Origin: Rheum nobile
Lineage: Eukaryota > Streptophyta > Magnoliopsida > Caryophyllales > Polygonaceae
Reading direction: 5' to 3'
DNA: 64,000 bases
NCBI GenBank assembly: GCA_027886185.1
Contig: WOAB01000211.1
Span: 4,998,001-5,062,000, forward strand
Position 1 is the stretch's first letter, and each line of letters begins with the position of its first letter. The notes under the pieces are model-generated. The model did no database searches. It had not been told where the DNA came from and saw only the letters and a list, made by a program, of their open reading frames with translations. Below are positions 1 to 11,168 of the stretch, in pieces. The position numbers were made by a program, and so were the translations under genes.

Positions 1-420
1 CATCGATGAAGACCACCACGAACTTATCCAAGTACTGGCAAAAACATCGATTCATCAGGTCCATGAAACTACTGGAGCATTGGTGACTACGAACTCATAG
101 TGACCATATCTCGTCTGAAAAGTAATCCTCGGAATATCTTCCTCACGAGTCCTGAGTTAGTGGTAACCAAACCTCAGATCGATTTTGGAAAAGACTTTTG
201 CTCCTTATAATTGATCCAACATATCATCAATCCTTAACAATGAATATTTATTCTTGATCGTGACTTTATTCAACTCTCGCCAGTTGATACACAGTCGAAA
301 CGATCCATCTTTCTTCTTGACAAACAAAACCGGGGCACCCCAAGGCGATGCGCTCGGCCTTAAGTAACCATTGTCAAGAAGATCCTCGAGTTGCTTCTTC
401 AACTCTTGCATCTCAATCAG
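1..420 (-). pseudogene. Reverse transcriptase N-terminal half, gypsy, broken
   Basis: The minus strand encodes the start of a Ty3/gypsy reverse transcriptase: ELKKQLEDLLDNGYLRPS, then SPWGAPVLFVKKKDGS (the conserved PWGAPV/KKKDGS block), RELNKVTIKN and IDDMLDQL at 205-411. Downstream, after a stop, the frame resumes with VFSKIDLR, ITFQTRYGHYEF and DKFVVVFID before the window edge. Several stops and a frameshift make it non-functional. RT copies element RNA into DNA in cytoplasmic particles. Confidence 0.85.
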
Positions 421-500
421 GAGCCATCTGATATGGTGCCTCGGAAATCAGCGCGGTACCAGGCTCAGAATCAATTATAAACTCCACGTCATGCTACAGG

Positions 501-701
501 TTAACCGGGAATATCTTCTGAAAAGACATCCGAAAATTCACTAATCACAGGAATATCAAGAATTGATGGTTCATCTTTCATGGACGGATCCAGGTGGCAA
601 AGGTACCCGACACAACCTTGTTGAAGTAGCTTAAACGCAACCATCACATTGATGAGTCTGCCATTATCAGCGTCATTCCGACCCTTAAATTGCACACACA
701 C
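501..701 (-). pseudogene. Protease-RT linker remnant, gypsy
   Basis: The minus strand keeps a 66-residue piece ending in IPVISEFSDVFSEDIPG, the typical sequence just before the RT domain of plant gypsy polyproteins (a D-V-F-x-E/D-D-L/I-P-G motif). The upstream part is expected to be the C-terminal side of the aspartic protease, but no D-S/T-G active site was found. It belongs to the same element as the RT fragment below 420. Confidence 0.65.
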
Positions 702-1145
702 TGGCCCCCAGATGACACTGTCACATTCCTTGAACTAAATCGATGACCGCCCCATGACGCGTCAACTAATCCATACCGAGAAATTATCGTATGGAACCAT
801 GGCTAATCAAATTAAATCCGCCTCGAACTCCTTACCCTAAATGGTAATCGGAATTTCCAAAAGACGCTTGATTCCAACTAAATGGTCACCATCTTGGACC
901 AGCCCACTACATGGTTCACAGACGGCCCACTAGTGGCTCCGAGCCCAGGCCCAGCCATTACCAGCGTCCACTGTTGCCATGAGTCGCTGTCCATACATCT
1001 CAACCCATCCTTGGTAGCTCCACCTAATTAATAGGCAGCCATCTCCAAGAGGTTGTTGGTGAGCCTTGAACACGAGACCTCACCCCATACCAAGCAATGA
1101 AACACTAACTTGGTATAAACCAAAGGTAAAGAGTACTTTGAGCAA

Positions 1146-1819
1146 TTAGAGCATTCGGTCCTTCAGCCTTACGCATCTCGTAAAGGCGCTGACCTTGACC
1201 TCCAATCGTTCCTCTAGTACTTGGGGCCTTGGCCTGACTAGTTGAGTCGGGACCACAATTGGTGTACCCATTGACTCCCACGGCCTTGCCCTCCAACGAG
1301 CACGCCCAACCGTCTCATCCACATGACGATGCGCTTCATCACTAATCGTCTTCCAAGTGGCAGGAGACAATGGCGAGTACTCCCGCTCAGGTGACAAAAC
1401 CGGACTCGGATAGATAAACTTCACTCCCGGGTCCTCGCTGCCCACCAATAAGCGCTCCAAGTCATCAGACTTGTGGCCCTGCCCTCGAGGTCTTCCTCAG
1501 GGTCCTTCTTCTCAAGATCTTCCTCAAGATCCTCTTCCTCAGGATCCTCTTCCTCAGGGTCCTCTTCGGAAATCATTTCGATCATGAAGTCGTCGTTATA
1601 GTACTCTCTAGCGTACCTTGACAACTTTTCTTCATCCTCAGTGTCCTCCCCTGGCTCCTCTGTAGGTTCTACCACAGGAACCACGGCCTCGTCGGACACT
1701 AGCACTACCGACTCAGGGAGTACAGTCTTCACCTCCTCGGGTGGACTACTAGGTTCACCGACCTCAAAACACGACGAGGAAACCGGGAACTCAAGCCTAT
1801 CTAGAGATGGCGGAGCCAT
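1146..1819 (-). pseudogene. Gag N-terminal remnant, gypsy
   Basis: Starting with MAPPS at 1819 on the minus strand, an acidic, Glu/Asp-Pro-rich stretch (repeats of EEDPEEED and EEDLE) runs to about 1421, followed by a second, frame-shifted piece at 1146-1460. The position, about 240 bases inside the PBS, fits gag. No gag core domain or zinc knuckle is recognisable, so the call rests on position and composition. The acidic segment comes from a short imprecise repeat of the CCTCAGGATCCTCTT type at about 1495-1570. Confidence 0.5.
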
Positions 1820-2053
1820 CTCGGCTTCTTCTGAGTCCCTCTGAAAGAACAGAATGCACCCATATTCTACGGGTGACGAGAAGAGAGTTAGTCTTTCTAA
1901 ATATGGAAGTCCGTTTCCATATCAGACTAAAGAGAAGGCACGACTATGAACGGTTAAAAATTTTCATTTGAAAATTCAGAGCCTTCGAAATCATTTCCCA
2001 ATTTAAAACGAGTAAATGGTTTATGAAATCCAAAACCCGTTTTAAAAACTTTC

Positions 2054-2066
2054 GGCTCTGATACCA
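2054..2066 (-). other. Primer binding site (initiator tRNA-Met type)
   Basis: The minus strand reads TGGTATCAGAGCC four bases after the LTR end. This is the standard plant initiator-tRNA-Met primer site of gypsy and copia elements, and it fixes both the orientation of the element and the inner edge of the LTR. Confidence 0.9.
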
Positions 2067-3846
2067 ACTCTGTAACACCCCCAAATAACCTCTTGAAAGT
2101 ATTACCGCCAGTGACCTCAGACGTACTGTCCAATGTCACCCAAGGCTTTTCCAATTGATATAAATCATCAAACCATAGTCATAATACAAAATATCCTAAC
2201 TTTCATTAAAACCAAAGTCTCGGAATTACAACATAATTCCAAATACAACAAAATACATCAGAAATACATAATCAGAATCATTACAGCGGAAGTCTTTAAA
2301 ATAACAAGAAAAAGGGTCTTGATCGCAATGATCACCCACCAAGGATCTTAACCTGAAAAACTTGTCAAAACACCGTTTGCCTTCATAGTCGTTCTAACCT
2401 TCACAGGACGGCAACTTATCTGATGTGCCGAATCGAACGGATGACACCAGCCAACCATGCAGAGAACAACTACGGTTGGTTAGTCTAATGAAAGACTACG
2501 CAAGGGTACAAAGCATAGTGGTTCGAAGTAGTTGTATTAGGTTAGACTCATCGCTCCTCGAATCACAACCGATAACGATAGTCAACCACCATACTCCTAC
2601 TAGAATACATGAAAAGGCATGATCAAGAGAAGATTCTGGAGACCGAGTCTTACAGCAATCAATCCCAAAAGAAGACTCCAACGAGTTGAGTCTTATAGGA
2701 AGTATGACAAATGTTGGGAAACTTAATTAATAATATTCATACAAGCGTTCAAAAACGACTTGATGTTTCGGCTCACGACCAACCTCACCGCCCCAGGGCG
2801 AATCCAGATTGGAAAGAGAACTTTACTATGATCACAGTCAAGATGAGATTTCCTAGCTGCACTATTACCTAGCTGCACTACTCGCCTGAGGTATATTAAT
2901 TATGTGTGACAAAGGCACTTATCTGATTTAATTCCAAAACCAAACCACATCACGTTATAAACTTTTATCATGATCAGCTCATCCCGAGACGAGAGATCTC
3001 TTGGGAGCAACTCCCGAGATTTGCTCCCGAGATATGTGTGACACTAGCTAAGTGCACCACCTCTATACCCGAGTATAGAGGCTAGTCATGACTCACCAAT
3101 GGTATTAGGGTCTCAATGCCCTTTTCTCCATTTAATTATCAAGAAACGACTGGACCTCTTGGGCCTCAGTAAACGTTCTTACGAATACTCGTGCTAACTA
3201 AACAGTTCAACACAGTCAACAATCATATCAAATCGAAGCCATCAAGGCCAACATCATAGATCTATCAATCTATATATATATATCAAAATAGCGTTGCTAC
3301 TAACAGTATATGCAACCTATTATAATCTTTCATATGAAATTCACATTTAAAATCCTCAACAAAACCATTATAAACATAATAGCGCTGTATCTAGCAATAT
3401 ACAACCTATTATAACAACACTTCTTTTCATCAAATTATTTATCAAAACTGTTCCCAACATAAACAGTAAACAAAACAGTAATCATTCCAAATTAATTAAC
3501 AACTAAGCAATTGATAATTAATGGGAAATATGGAATGATGAGGAAGAGCGAACCGCCACTTGCCTTAGATCCGATGAAAGCTTGAACAAAGCTTAGAGAC
3601 AACGGGTTCCTGGGTCCGAAACAGGGGCAGATTCGGGGAAGACGGGGGCGACGCGTTGGGGCTCGGTTCGTGGTGGCTCCAACTTCTGGACACCTAACAC
3701 CACCTTGAGAGCACCACCAACACCAACCAAGCTCTGGCGACAACACCGGCGAGAGCTTTGAAACTCCGGCGAAGGCTTTGGGAGAGAGAGGGCCGAGAGA
3801 GAGAGAGCTCAAAGAGAGAGAGAGAGAGAAAAATGAGAGAGAGGGA

Positions 3847-3855
3847 TTATATATA
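3847..3855 (-). promoter_or_regulatory. Probable LTR TATA box
   Basis: The minus strand reads TATATATAA inside the LTR, with a GA/CT tract (3786-3842) immediately downstream in the direction of transcription. It is the best TATA candidate in this LTR. The transcription start is not determined. Confidence 0.5.
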
Positions 3856-3873
3856 GCCTAGATATTTTATAAC

Positions 3874-3972
3874 AAATATCTCGCGTAAATATCTTACACA
3901 AATATCTTGCGTAAATATCTTACACAAATATCTTGCGTAAATATCTTACACAAATATCTTGCGTAAATATCT
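3874..3972. repeat. 26 bp tandem repeat in the LTR
   Basis: About 3.8 copies of a 26 bp unit alternating AAATATCTTGCGT and AAATATCTTACAC. It lies just upstream of the putative TATA box on the minus strand, where U3 enhancer repeats are often found. Function is inferred from position only. Confidence 0.85.
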
Positions 3973-4133
3973 AAGCCCTGAAATTACATCGAATGTAATT
4001 TATTCCACTCAGAGAATTATTACGGAGAGCAAGGATTTTACCGAAAATCCAACTCCACTGAAAGCAAAAAAATTAATCGAACGAAGGATGGGAAAAATTA
4101 CCCAAATATCCTTATAAAATGAGGGATATTACA

Positions 4134-5793
4134 CAAATGTACACCCATATATTGTCGCATCTTGCTTTTTGGCGGTTCTCATAGGGTGCACCCTCTTCCC
4201 TGACAAGTCTGCGAGCAAGGTAAAGCTCCATTTATTTGAAGTTGTACTGGACATCGATTCGACACCGAACTATTCATGGGGTGCAACAACCCTTGCCTAC
4301 CTATACCGACAATTAGGTATGGCAAGTCGTAGAGATACAAAACAAATATCTGGTTGTTTGCTGCTTCTCCACGTAAGTATCCAAATCTCTTAATATTGTC
4401 ATCTAAAATTATTATATATCTATTAGTTACCAATTTTTGTGTAGAACTGGATTTAGAGATACTTCCCCATGTTTAGGGGTCATCTTTGTCAAGAAATGGC
4501 CAGCATGAAAGATTATCGAGCTACAGCTTGGGATGAGCGTCGAATGTCTAAATTGCCAGCTTGTGACAGGATAGAGGGTATAAGGAGGGAGTTCGACATA
4601 GTAGCCATTGACGAGGTACTATAAATTTTAATATATTGCTTTATTCTAAATTCATATTTTGATGCGGTGCACACTAAACGTTTCTTATTTACAAGTATGG
4701 TGCCATGGAAGGGCATCGATTTCAATGATGAATTCAAGATTTCCATGTACAGAGGCACCCTGAAGTTCCTCACTTTTGACAAACCGTACATGCCTAATCG
4801 GGTTACTCGTCAGTTTGGTCGGGTTCAGGGAGTGCCTCAAGACCCAATTTGTCCTCACCCTGTTACACGGAAACTTGATCTGAGCAAGTACGAAGCAAAG
4901 TTTAGCAGTGATGACGACCATTGGGAGGAACGGTGGAACTACCTCTACCCGATAATGGAGCTACCCAAATGTCGTAATGCCTGGGATGTGACACCTGACT
5001 ATATAGACTGGTTTACGGAACATTCTCACCCCTTCCATGATTACAGATCCCCTGCACTACTGGTGTCGCATGGCCCGTACCTCTTGCCCTTGATGCAGTG
5101 CGAGTACGTAACCATATGGTTTTATAATTATTTTATTAAATAATATATCATCTATTATTTTATTGTATTGATTTTACGATGAAAGCGTATGAACCAAGTG
5201 GAAGGTATCATACGGGGTGAAATGGACGTGATTAACGGCTTCGAGGACTCGCATCCATTGAAGCGGATGCTTCTGAAGATTTATGAAATGGTGACAAATG
5301 AGACCGTCGTAGTGCAAGTTTTGCCAACGCGAGCTTCTCAAAACCAAGGCTATGCTCCAGCTCGCAATAGTATTTCAGGACACAACGCCAGGCACCACCA
5401 AGTCCAAGCTCAAGGGGTGGATACCAAGCTCACACATTTCAAAGTGGTGACTTCGGGCCACAGTTTCAGGCTCCTTCTTTCGGGACATAATCTCAAGCTC
5501 CCTACTTTGAGTATGGACAACAAGCTCCTAACTTCGGGTTTTCCTCATTCGGGGTCGGATCCCAACCCCCCGCATTCGGGTCAGGATCCCAACCCCCCGC
5601 ATTCGTGTCAGGATCCCAACCCCCCGCTTTCGGGGTCGGATCCCAAGCTCTAGGCTATGAGACATTTAATCAAGACCGCATGGGGGATTTTACAGCATTA
5701 CTTGGATCATCATCATATTCACAAGGCTACCCTTTTTTCATATGGGGAAGGGTTCGGAGAAGGGAACGAGCAAGGGTACAGAGGAGGTTATAA
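4134..5793 (+). pseudogene. Plant mobile domain (PMD) protein, 5' truncated
   Basis: Exon pieces of a plant mobile domain protein, a family related to MAIN/MAIL1 and often spread by transposons. The first piece (4136-4373) carries the hallmark LIGCTLFPDKS and SWGATTLAYLYRQL, then KQISGCLLLL before a GT splice site. A second exon is about 4445-4617 (YRYFPMF, ERRMSKLPACDRIEG). A third, 4694-5100, has FNDEFKISMYRGTLKFL and NRVTRQFGRVQGVPQ. The last starts near 5187 (NQVEGIIRGEMDVI) and has a Pro/Gly/Ser-rich tail. The N-terminus is removed by the gypsy LTR ending at 4133. The tail changes frame around 5548-5650, where the better continuation is the frame ending at 5793. Function as a host gene is unlikely. 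Confidence 0.8.
5548..5650 (+). repeat. 27 bp coding tandem repeat
   Basis: Nearly four copies of a 27 bp unit (TTCGGGTCAGGATCCCAACC followed by CCCCGCA) in the tail of the PMD protein. In one frame it gives repeats of GSQPPAFG, in the other DPNPPHSGQ. Because 27 is a multiple of three, copy number changes keep the frame. Confidence 0.9.
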
Positions 5794-5799
5794 CCGAGA

Positions 5800-6501
5800 A
5801 AATTAAATATGTTTATGTTAAGTCTTTTATGAGAAAGTTATTTATGTTAATTTAAGTCTTTTCGGAGAAGAACAAGAGGAAGTTGTTTATGCTGAATAAT
5901 AATGATTTCAATTTTACTTTTTAATTCTTGCAAGTTACATATTTTCAATATAACTTTAACAAATATTCAATTTTAAGATTCAATATTTTTTAAATATCGA
6001 AGAAGAACCCAACTCGACCTAAACCGACCCAAACTCGACCCGAACACATTATTTCATATATATGATCTCATTTATATTAACTATTTTAGTAAAGAAGAAT
6101 ATAAAATTAATTATTCTATTAATAAATATTTTGTTATATTAATGTTTTATATAATAATCATACAAAAATACACTTTCGAATCCGAACCAAACACCAAACG
6201 ACCCCACCCGGTTCAACCCAAAAATTTGTACGACTCAGTCGATCCAAACCCGACCCGCCCGACCCAGTTTACAAGTATATGTATCTCCTTACTCGTATAA
6301 TCGTATTAATTTACCTGCCCATCCTACGTTGAGCGACAGTGTCGCGCGACTGCCAGTGTCGTGCGGCTGCCACTGCCGCGTGGCCCACAGGGTGCAAAAA
6401 GCACTCTGTAGCGGTGCAAAAAGGATTTTTGTTTAGCTAGTTTAGTGGATAAGAGGACATTTACTTTTCTCCTTTTAACAAATCTTAAACCCTAATACGT
6501 A
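5800..6501. other. AT-rich non-coding stretch
   Basis: No gene is visible. It contains runs of CGACCCGAAC-like words near 6010-6050 and 6180-6270 and a short GC-rich patch at 6325-6390 with repeats of CAGTGTCG and CTGCCACTGCC. These may be degraded parts of the neighbouring inverted-repeat element. Confidence 0.5.
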
Positions 6502-7252
6502 TAGGCATGTCAATGGGGCGGGTTCGGGGTGGGGAGTAGTATCCTCGTCCTCATCCCCGTTTAGAAAAGTACTCCCCGTCCCCATCCCCACATGGGGAGC
6601 TAAAGTTGTCTCCGTCCTCATCCCCACCAAATCCCCATCCCCGTTATTTTTTCTCAATTAACATTTGTTTCGTGTCTTTCCGTGTAAATTCATACAATTT
6701 CTCCACTTATAGTCAAACAAGTTCCCCAAAAATATCCCCATTTAACCCCCATAAAACATTTCTTACTCGTTTTTCTTTAATGATTCTCCAATTAATCTAC
6801 ATTGTCAAACAAAATACATTAATATAATACGGGAGTTGAATTCAATAAAAAACAAGTCCCTAAAATTTCATAGTACATGCGTACTAATACTTATAAATGT
6901 CTATTACACCATTTTTTCAAATAACAAAATCAATTATCAACTATAAATTGTAAATATGAAAAAATATCGTAAGCTCCCGATTTCACCCATGAAGATTTCC
7001 CATGGGAAATCTCATCGAGTTTTCAAATGGGGATATTCAATGGGTAATCCTGTGGGAAAACTAAATGAATGATACCATAGGGATTACCAATAGAGATACT
7101 CGCGGGGATCCCCGACGGGGACGGGGCAAGGAGTGGGGTGGGGGCTCTATCCCCGTCCCCATCCTATGTGTTTTTTGCCCCATCCCCACCCCCACCCCTA
7201 TAGCGGGGAATCTCCATGGATAACGGGGAATCCCCGCCCATTGACCCCCTTA
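6502..7252. mobile_element. Non-autonomous inverted-repeat element, hAT-like
   Basis: The left end reads TAGGCATGTCAATGGGGCGG and the right end, read inwards on the minus strand, TAAGGGGGTCAATGGGCGGG. Next to both ends are many copies of CCCCGTCCCC/CCCCATCCCC and their complements, while the middle is AT-rich. This layout resembles small plant hAT elements with G/C-rich subterminal repeats. I could not find a convincing 8 bp target duplication, so the superfamily is tentative. There is no coding capacity. Confidence 0.6.
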
Positions 7253-7258
7253 CAAATC

Positions 7259-8683
7259 GATTGTAATACCTTATCATAAATTTTGGGAAAATACAAGTGA
7301 ACAAACTTGTTTTTTTTAGTTATTGTATAAATTTTTGTGATCATTTGACTAGTATCGAGTGAGATAAGCTTTATAGAGTTGGTCAGACTTTTCAGGCTTA
7401 TAGGATAGATCGGCTGAACTTCATAATTCGTATAAAGCTGGAAATTTAGATCGAAATTAGGAGTTTGATATATTGACGGACTCATCTTAAAACCTAGTTT
7501 ATGTATATCGAATTTTTTGATTTTTTAGAAACGTTAGGTTATGATTTTCTATGAAACACCGAGTTAGGGTTCGAATATGGAAAACAATAGAAATCAGTGG
7601 TGTATATTAGTGATATCTCTTTCGTTTAAAGTCCAATTAAAGTGATTCTTGAGGAATGTGATTTATAACGTTGGATGATATTGTTCTGGTAAAATTGAAG
7701 AATTTAGGACATCGTTTGGTCTTCTTTTTATTTTTCAAGTTGACTCTCAAATGCTTAAATTTGGGGTCTTTCATTTATAATTGTGTTTCAGTGGTTTTTG
7801 TGTTGATATATGCTTGGTTTTTGTATGCCTTGTTATGTCGGGTTTTGAATGACGATCTCCCTTCAATGAATATTATTCTTTGGTTTCAACGTAACTCTCC
7901 CCAGACATATCTAGTTGATTGCCTCGACTTTGACATGCATGACGATTGCCTTTCTGGATTCTGTTTGCAATTCCTGTTTTTTTCCCGTTCTATGACTTAG
8001 TTGCAGTGGTGAATGTTTTTCGTGGTTATTTTTTTATGTGTCTTAGTTGTGGCACATGATGTGTTAGGGTTGTGGTTTAGCCTAACATGGTAGAGTAGAG
8101 GTTGCTTGTATGTTTGGCGTTGTTGTGGTGGGTTAATTTGTGTTGTGTGTGCTTTGTATGTGTGTGAGAGAGTGTGTATTATTTTGTGTTTTTCTAAGTT
8201 ATGGTTTTGTGATTTGTTCATTTTTAATGAACTTTCTACTTTGATTGAGTTTGAGCTTTGGTTAAATTGTGTTTGTAATTTTCCAGTTTAGTTTCTTGAT
8301 TTGTGATTTGATTGCGGGTTCTTTGATTAGATCGCAATTACTAACTCAGGTTACTCTGGGGTTTTCTGTTTGGTTCCGTTTATTTTTGGGCTACATGTGT
8401 TAGCTCTGCACAAATTGAAAAGTTACAAGGAGGAGTTGGAGGTGCTCGATAGTGGTGTTAGTTTAGCCTTTCAGCTTTCTTTTGTATTTCATTATGTACT
8501 CTGATATTATTGTTGATTCTAGTTGACCTTGTATTAGACATTCATTTCATTATCACTATTAGTTTTATTGAGTTCTAGTCATATGTCGCTTCCGCTGTCA
8601 TTATTATTTCGTTTTTTTTTTGTTTGGTGGGTTCTGGGTAGAATCCATTGCGATGTGACACCCCGAGTTTGGGGTGTTATATA
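7259..8683 (+). repeat. LTR fragment, inverted paralogue of the 13253-18248 LTR
   Basis: This stretch matches, in opposite orientation, the LTR at 13253-15100. Shared blocks include the GTGACACCCCGAGTT terminus (8655-8670), the GGTGGGTTCTGGGTAGAATCC block, the AGGAGTTGGAGGTG block and the GGAGTTTGATAT block near 7460. The distal part of the LTR is missing or replaced by the element ending at 7252. At 8684 it runs into a TA repeat where a Helitron 3' end lies. No PBS follows, so it is an isolated LTR piece. Confidence 0.65.
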
Positions 8684-8695
8684 TATATATATATA

Positions 8696-8726
8696 CTAGT
8701 TTTCCTGCCCCATGCTTCGCATGGGG
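8696..8726 (-). mobile_element. Helitron 3' terminus
   Basis: On the minus strand a perfect stem (CCCCATGC and GCATGGGG around GAA, 8708-8726) is followed by a short spacer and CTAG at 8696-8699, with host T beyond. Hairpin plus CTRR inserted between A and T is the defining 3' end of Helitrons. The matching 5' end was not located, so only the terminus is annotated. It lies in a TA repeat directly after an LTR fragment. Confidence 0.75.
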
Positions 8727-10568
8727 AAATTAAATGTTGTTAAGGGGCAATATTTCTATATTTTTGTATTAAGGTATTATACATTGCATGCTAAAAATGT
8801 AATTTTATTACGAAAATTTTTGTATGGTAATTTTATATATAGCATATTCAATAATATGATGTACACATTAACCACTTCAATTAATGTAAAATCTCAAAGA
8901 CAAATGTTGTTGTGTATAACGAAGTTTTCAAATATGACTTGAAACTCTGATGTCATGAAGAGCTGGTGTGCCAACATCGGCTTTTATAACCACAAATTTC
9001 TTCTCCAAGTAAAGCTTGTGTCACACATGTACGATAGGACGTCTAAATAACATCCATGTACCTCATCTCTAAGTAACACAAGTGGTACACAAGTGGTTCA
9101 AGATGCTAGCATGTAGTTACATTTGTATTTATGAAATACAAACCCTGTTTTTAGGTTCACTTTTCTCAAATTTAAGGTTTCTTTGTGAGATCTTTGTTTT
9201 TCGTGTGTTTGTCGTGCTCGTTGTTGATGTTCTTTATATATCGAAGATCAATTGGTAGTTGAGATCTACAACCCTTAATTGGATGTGTGGGAGCTCCACC
9301 CCCCGGTGCGACAACACCATTGTTAACCGCCATGAATCAAAGCTTCGTAAAAAGTCAATTGTAAGATAATATTCACGATATTAGACGTGGTATTCAAAAT
9401 GATATGTAGTGAGATTCGTGTAATTAGGTGGTAGTATTCATGTAATTGGGTGGTGATCGATATTCATGAATTGCGTGATGATATTCATATAATTGGAGGA
9501 TGCTATTCATGTAATCTGGTGGTGATCAGTATTCATGAATTGGGTGATGATGTTCATGTATTTGGCTGGTGGTGGTATTTAATGTAATTGAGTGTGATAT
9601 TCATGTAATTTGGGATGATATTTATGTTTTAAGTGGTGATATTAGTGCAATTAAGTACGATATTCATATAATTGGGTGGTGTGACATGTAATTGAGTGTA
9701 ATATCAATATAATCAATTGTTGATATTCATGTTCTAAGTGGTGATATTCATAAAAGCATGGACGATGTTCAAGAAACAATGACAAAAGAAAAAAGAACGA
9801 ATTTAGAGATCTAAGAATTTATATATTTAAATATTTCTTAATTCTCTCTCATAAAATCAACATAATTCTCTCTCATAAGATCCTTAATTTGCTTGGTTTT
9901 TTGAAATCAATAATCATCTCCTTATCTTTAGGAATTTAGATTCCATAATTATGATCACATATGATTCATCCCATACACCTCGATGTCAACTCAAAATTTG
10001 ACCATTGATTTTCCCTCATTTGACGCTCCTTACTAGTACTTTTGTTTTACCACAAAATCCATTTTACATGAACCTACCTCTATAAAAGCATTATTGAAAG
10101 AAACATAAAAGACAAAATTAAGTGAACAAATAAATTTATAAGTATTTTCCTTTTGTAACTTAGAAACTTGATAAACCAATTGCTCCTTTTCTCTTTCGAC
10201 AACTCCAAGTTGATGGTCAATAAGAGTATTTTATCAATGTCGAGTACGAATACACATATTATTTTATCAAAGCCGAGTACGAATACATGGATTATTTGGA
10301 ACGACAAGTTTCTTTCCAAATGACAAATAAGTGGTGTTGATTGTAAACATATACAAACTGAAGCACGATATGCTTTATGATGTGCTGAAAAATTGTTTTG
10401 AGTCAGGATCACATGTCTTCACCTACGTGGCCTCTTAAATGATATTCTCTTCTCATAATTTCTTAAGAATTACATCCTCAAAAGCAACCTTATGAATTAT
10501 GGCATCGAAAAAATAAGACCCCTCCATTTCATTACATTTAAGTCGCTACGAAGAAAAGAGGGGGCTTG
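8727..10568. other. Degenerate repeat DNA, no gene
   Basis: No coding region is supported. The stretch is probably the body of the Helitron ending at 8696 plus other decayed repeats. The only clear structure is the GATATTCATG-type array at about 9390-9760. Confidence 0.5.
9390..9760 (+). repeat. Degenerate tandem array of GATATTCATGTAATT words
   Basis: Roughly 25-35 bp units built from ATTCATGTAATTGGGTGGTG and variants follow one another across this stretch with unequal spacing. The same GATATTCATG word also fills the interior of the TA-flanked elements at 15545-17850 and 43620-45690. Confidence 0.7.
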
Positions 10569-10888
10569 ATGATGTATGTTTTTTCGATTGAACAAAGATG
10601 CATTGAAGTGGGCTATGCACAAACGAAGACAAGTTGTTGATGACATCCATTTTATACATATTTAGGACATGCATTGAGGCTATAGTTTAGGCATTTCCAC
10701 GTTTATTATATTGCATTTTTAGCTAGTTGCATCAATTTCTTTAGTTTAGATGTCTATACGAGTTTTTTTGCGTGATTTCAGGTACATTGGTGGACTTCTG
10801 GGATGCAATACAAGGCATGGACGTCATAGGAGATGTGAACGGGAGAATTCAAAGGCGAACGAAGACAAAGAAAGCCACTCTGCAGCTT

Positions 10889-11065
10889 GGCACGGTTTGT
10901 GACAAACTGTGCCATTGTGTCGCTGACCGTGCGGAGCAAAAATCGCAAGGAATGGAGCCTCTGCAAGGCGGCACGGTTTGTGACAAACCGTGCTGAACCT
11001 CTTGTTGCACGTTGTAAAACTGCACAGTTTGTGACAAACCGTGCAGTTTTGCCATAAACCGTGCC
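10889..11065. repeat. Cluster of palindromes GCACGGTTTG-TGA-CAAACCGTGC
   Basis: Three dyads lie at 10889-10913, 10971-10993 and 11021-11045, with a half copy at 11051-11065. Each consists of arms like GCACGGTTTG and CAAACCGTGC around a TGA centre; the second is perfect. They precede two TATA boxes, so protein binding in an LTR U3 is plausible but not shown. Confidence 0.85.
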
Positions 11066-11084
11066 ATGGCCCCACGGACCCGAA

Positions 11085-11168
11085 ATGTTATTTTTTTGAC
11101 CCTTTTATTTAAGGACGGTATAAATACTTTTTTTGACCCTTTTATTTAAGGACGGTATAAATACTTTT
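11085..11168 (+). promoter_or_regulatory. Duplicated TATA segment
   Basis: A 40 bp block containing GACCCTTTTATTTAAGGACG and GTATAAATAC is repeated head to tail without spacer, giving two TATAAATA boxes 40 bp apart. It is followed by a T-rich, CT-rich start region (TCTAGGGTTTTTTGGC). This is probably the core promoter of the surrounding LTR. Confidence 0.7.

Larger units (their letters stand above)
1..4133 (-). mobile_element. 5' part of a Ty3/gypsy retrotransposon (Tekay/Del-like)
   Basis: Reading the minus strand from 4133 downwards there is an LTR, a primer binding site, remnants of gag, the protease-RT linker and the start of reverse transcriptase, after which the window ends. The order is that of Ty3/gypsy elements. 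The distance from PBS to RT is only about 1.65 kb and no gag core or CCHC knuckle is visible, so gag and protease are internally deleted or decayed. The outer LTR edge at 4133 directly abuts exon sequence of a plant mobile domain gene, so the element inserted into that gene. The Tekay/Del assignment rests on the RT wording and the long LTR and is an inference. Confidence 0.85.
2071..4133 (-). repeat. 5' LTR, 2063 bp
   Basis: The LTR is bounded by TGTAA at 2071 and TTACA at 4133 (inverted, extending imperfectly to TGTAACACCC against TGTAATATCCC). The PBS lies just beyond 2071. A minus-strand TATA-like box lies at 3847-3855, followed downstream by a CT/GA-rich tract, and a 26 bp tandem repeat lies upstream of it at 3874-3972. 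The partner LTR is outside the window, so the target duplication cannot be checked. Confidence 0.85.

Noticed and set aside
3492..3812. 106-codon minus frame inside the LTR
   Set aside because: Lies in the U3/R region downstream of the TATA box, low complexity (Ser/Pro/Gly), no family resemblance; probably chance in GC-rich LTR sequence.
6325..6390. GC-rich patch as a CpG island or promoter
   Set aside because: Only 65 bp, built of CAGTGTCG-like repeats, and no gene follows.
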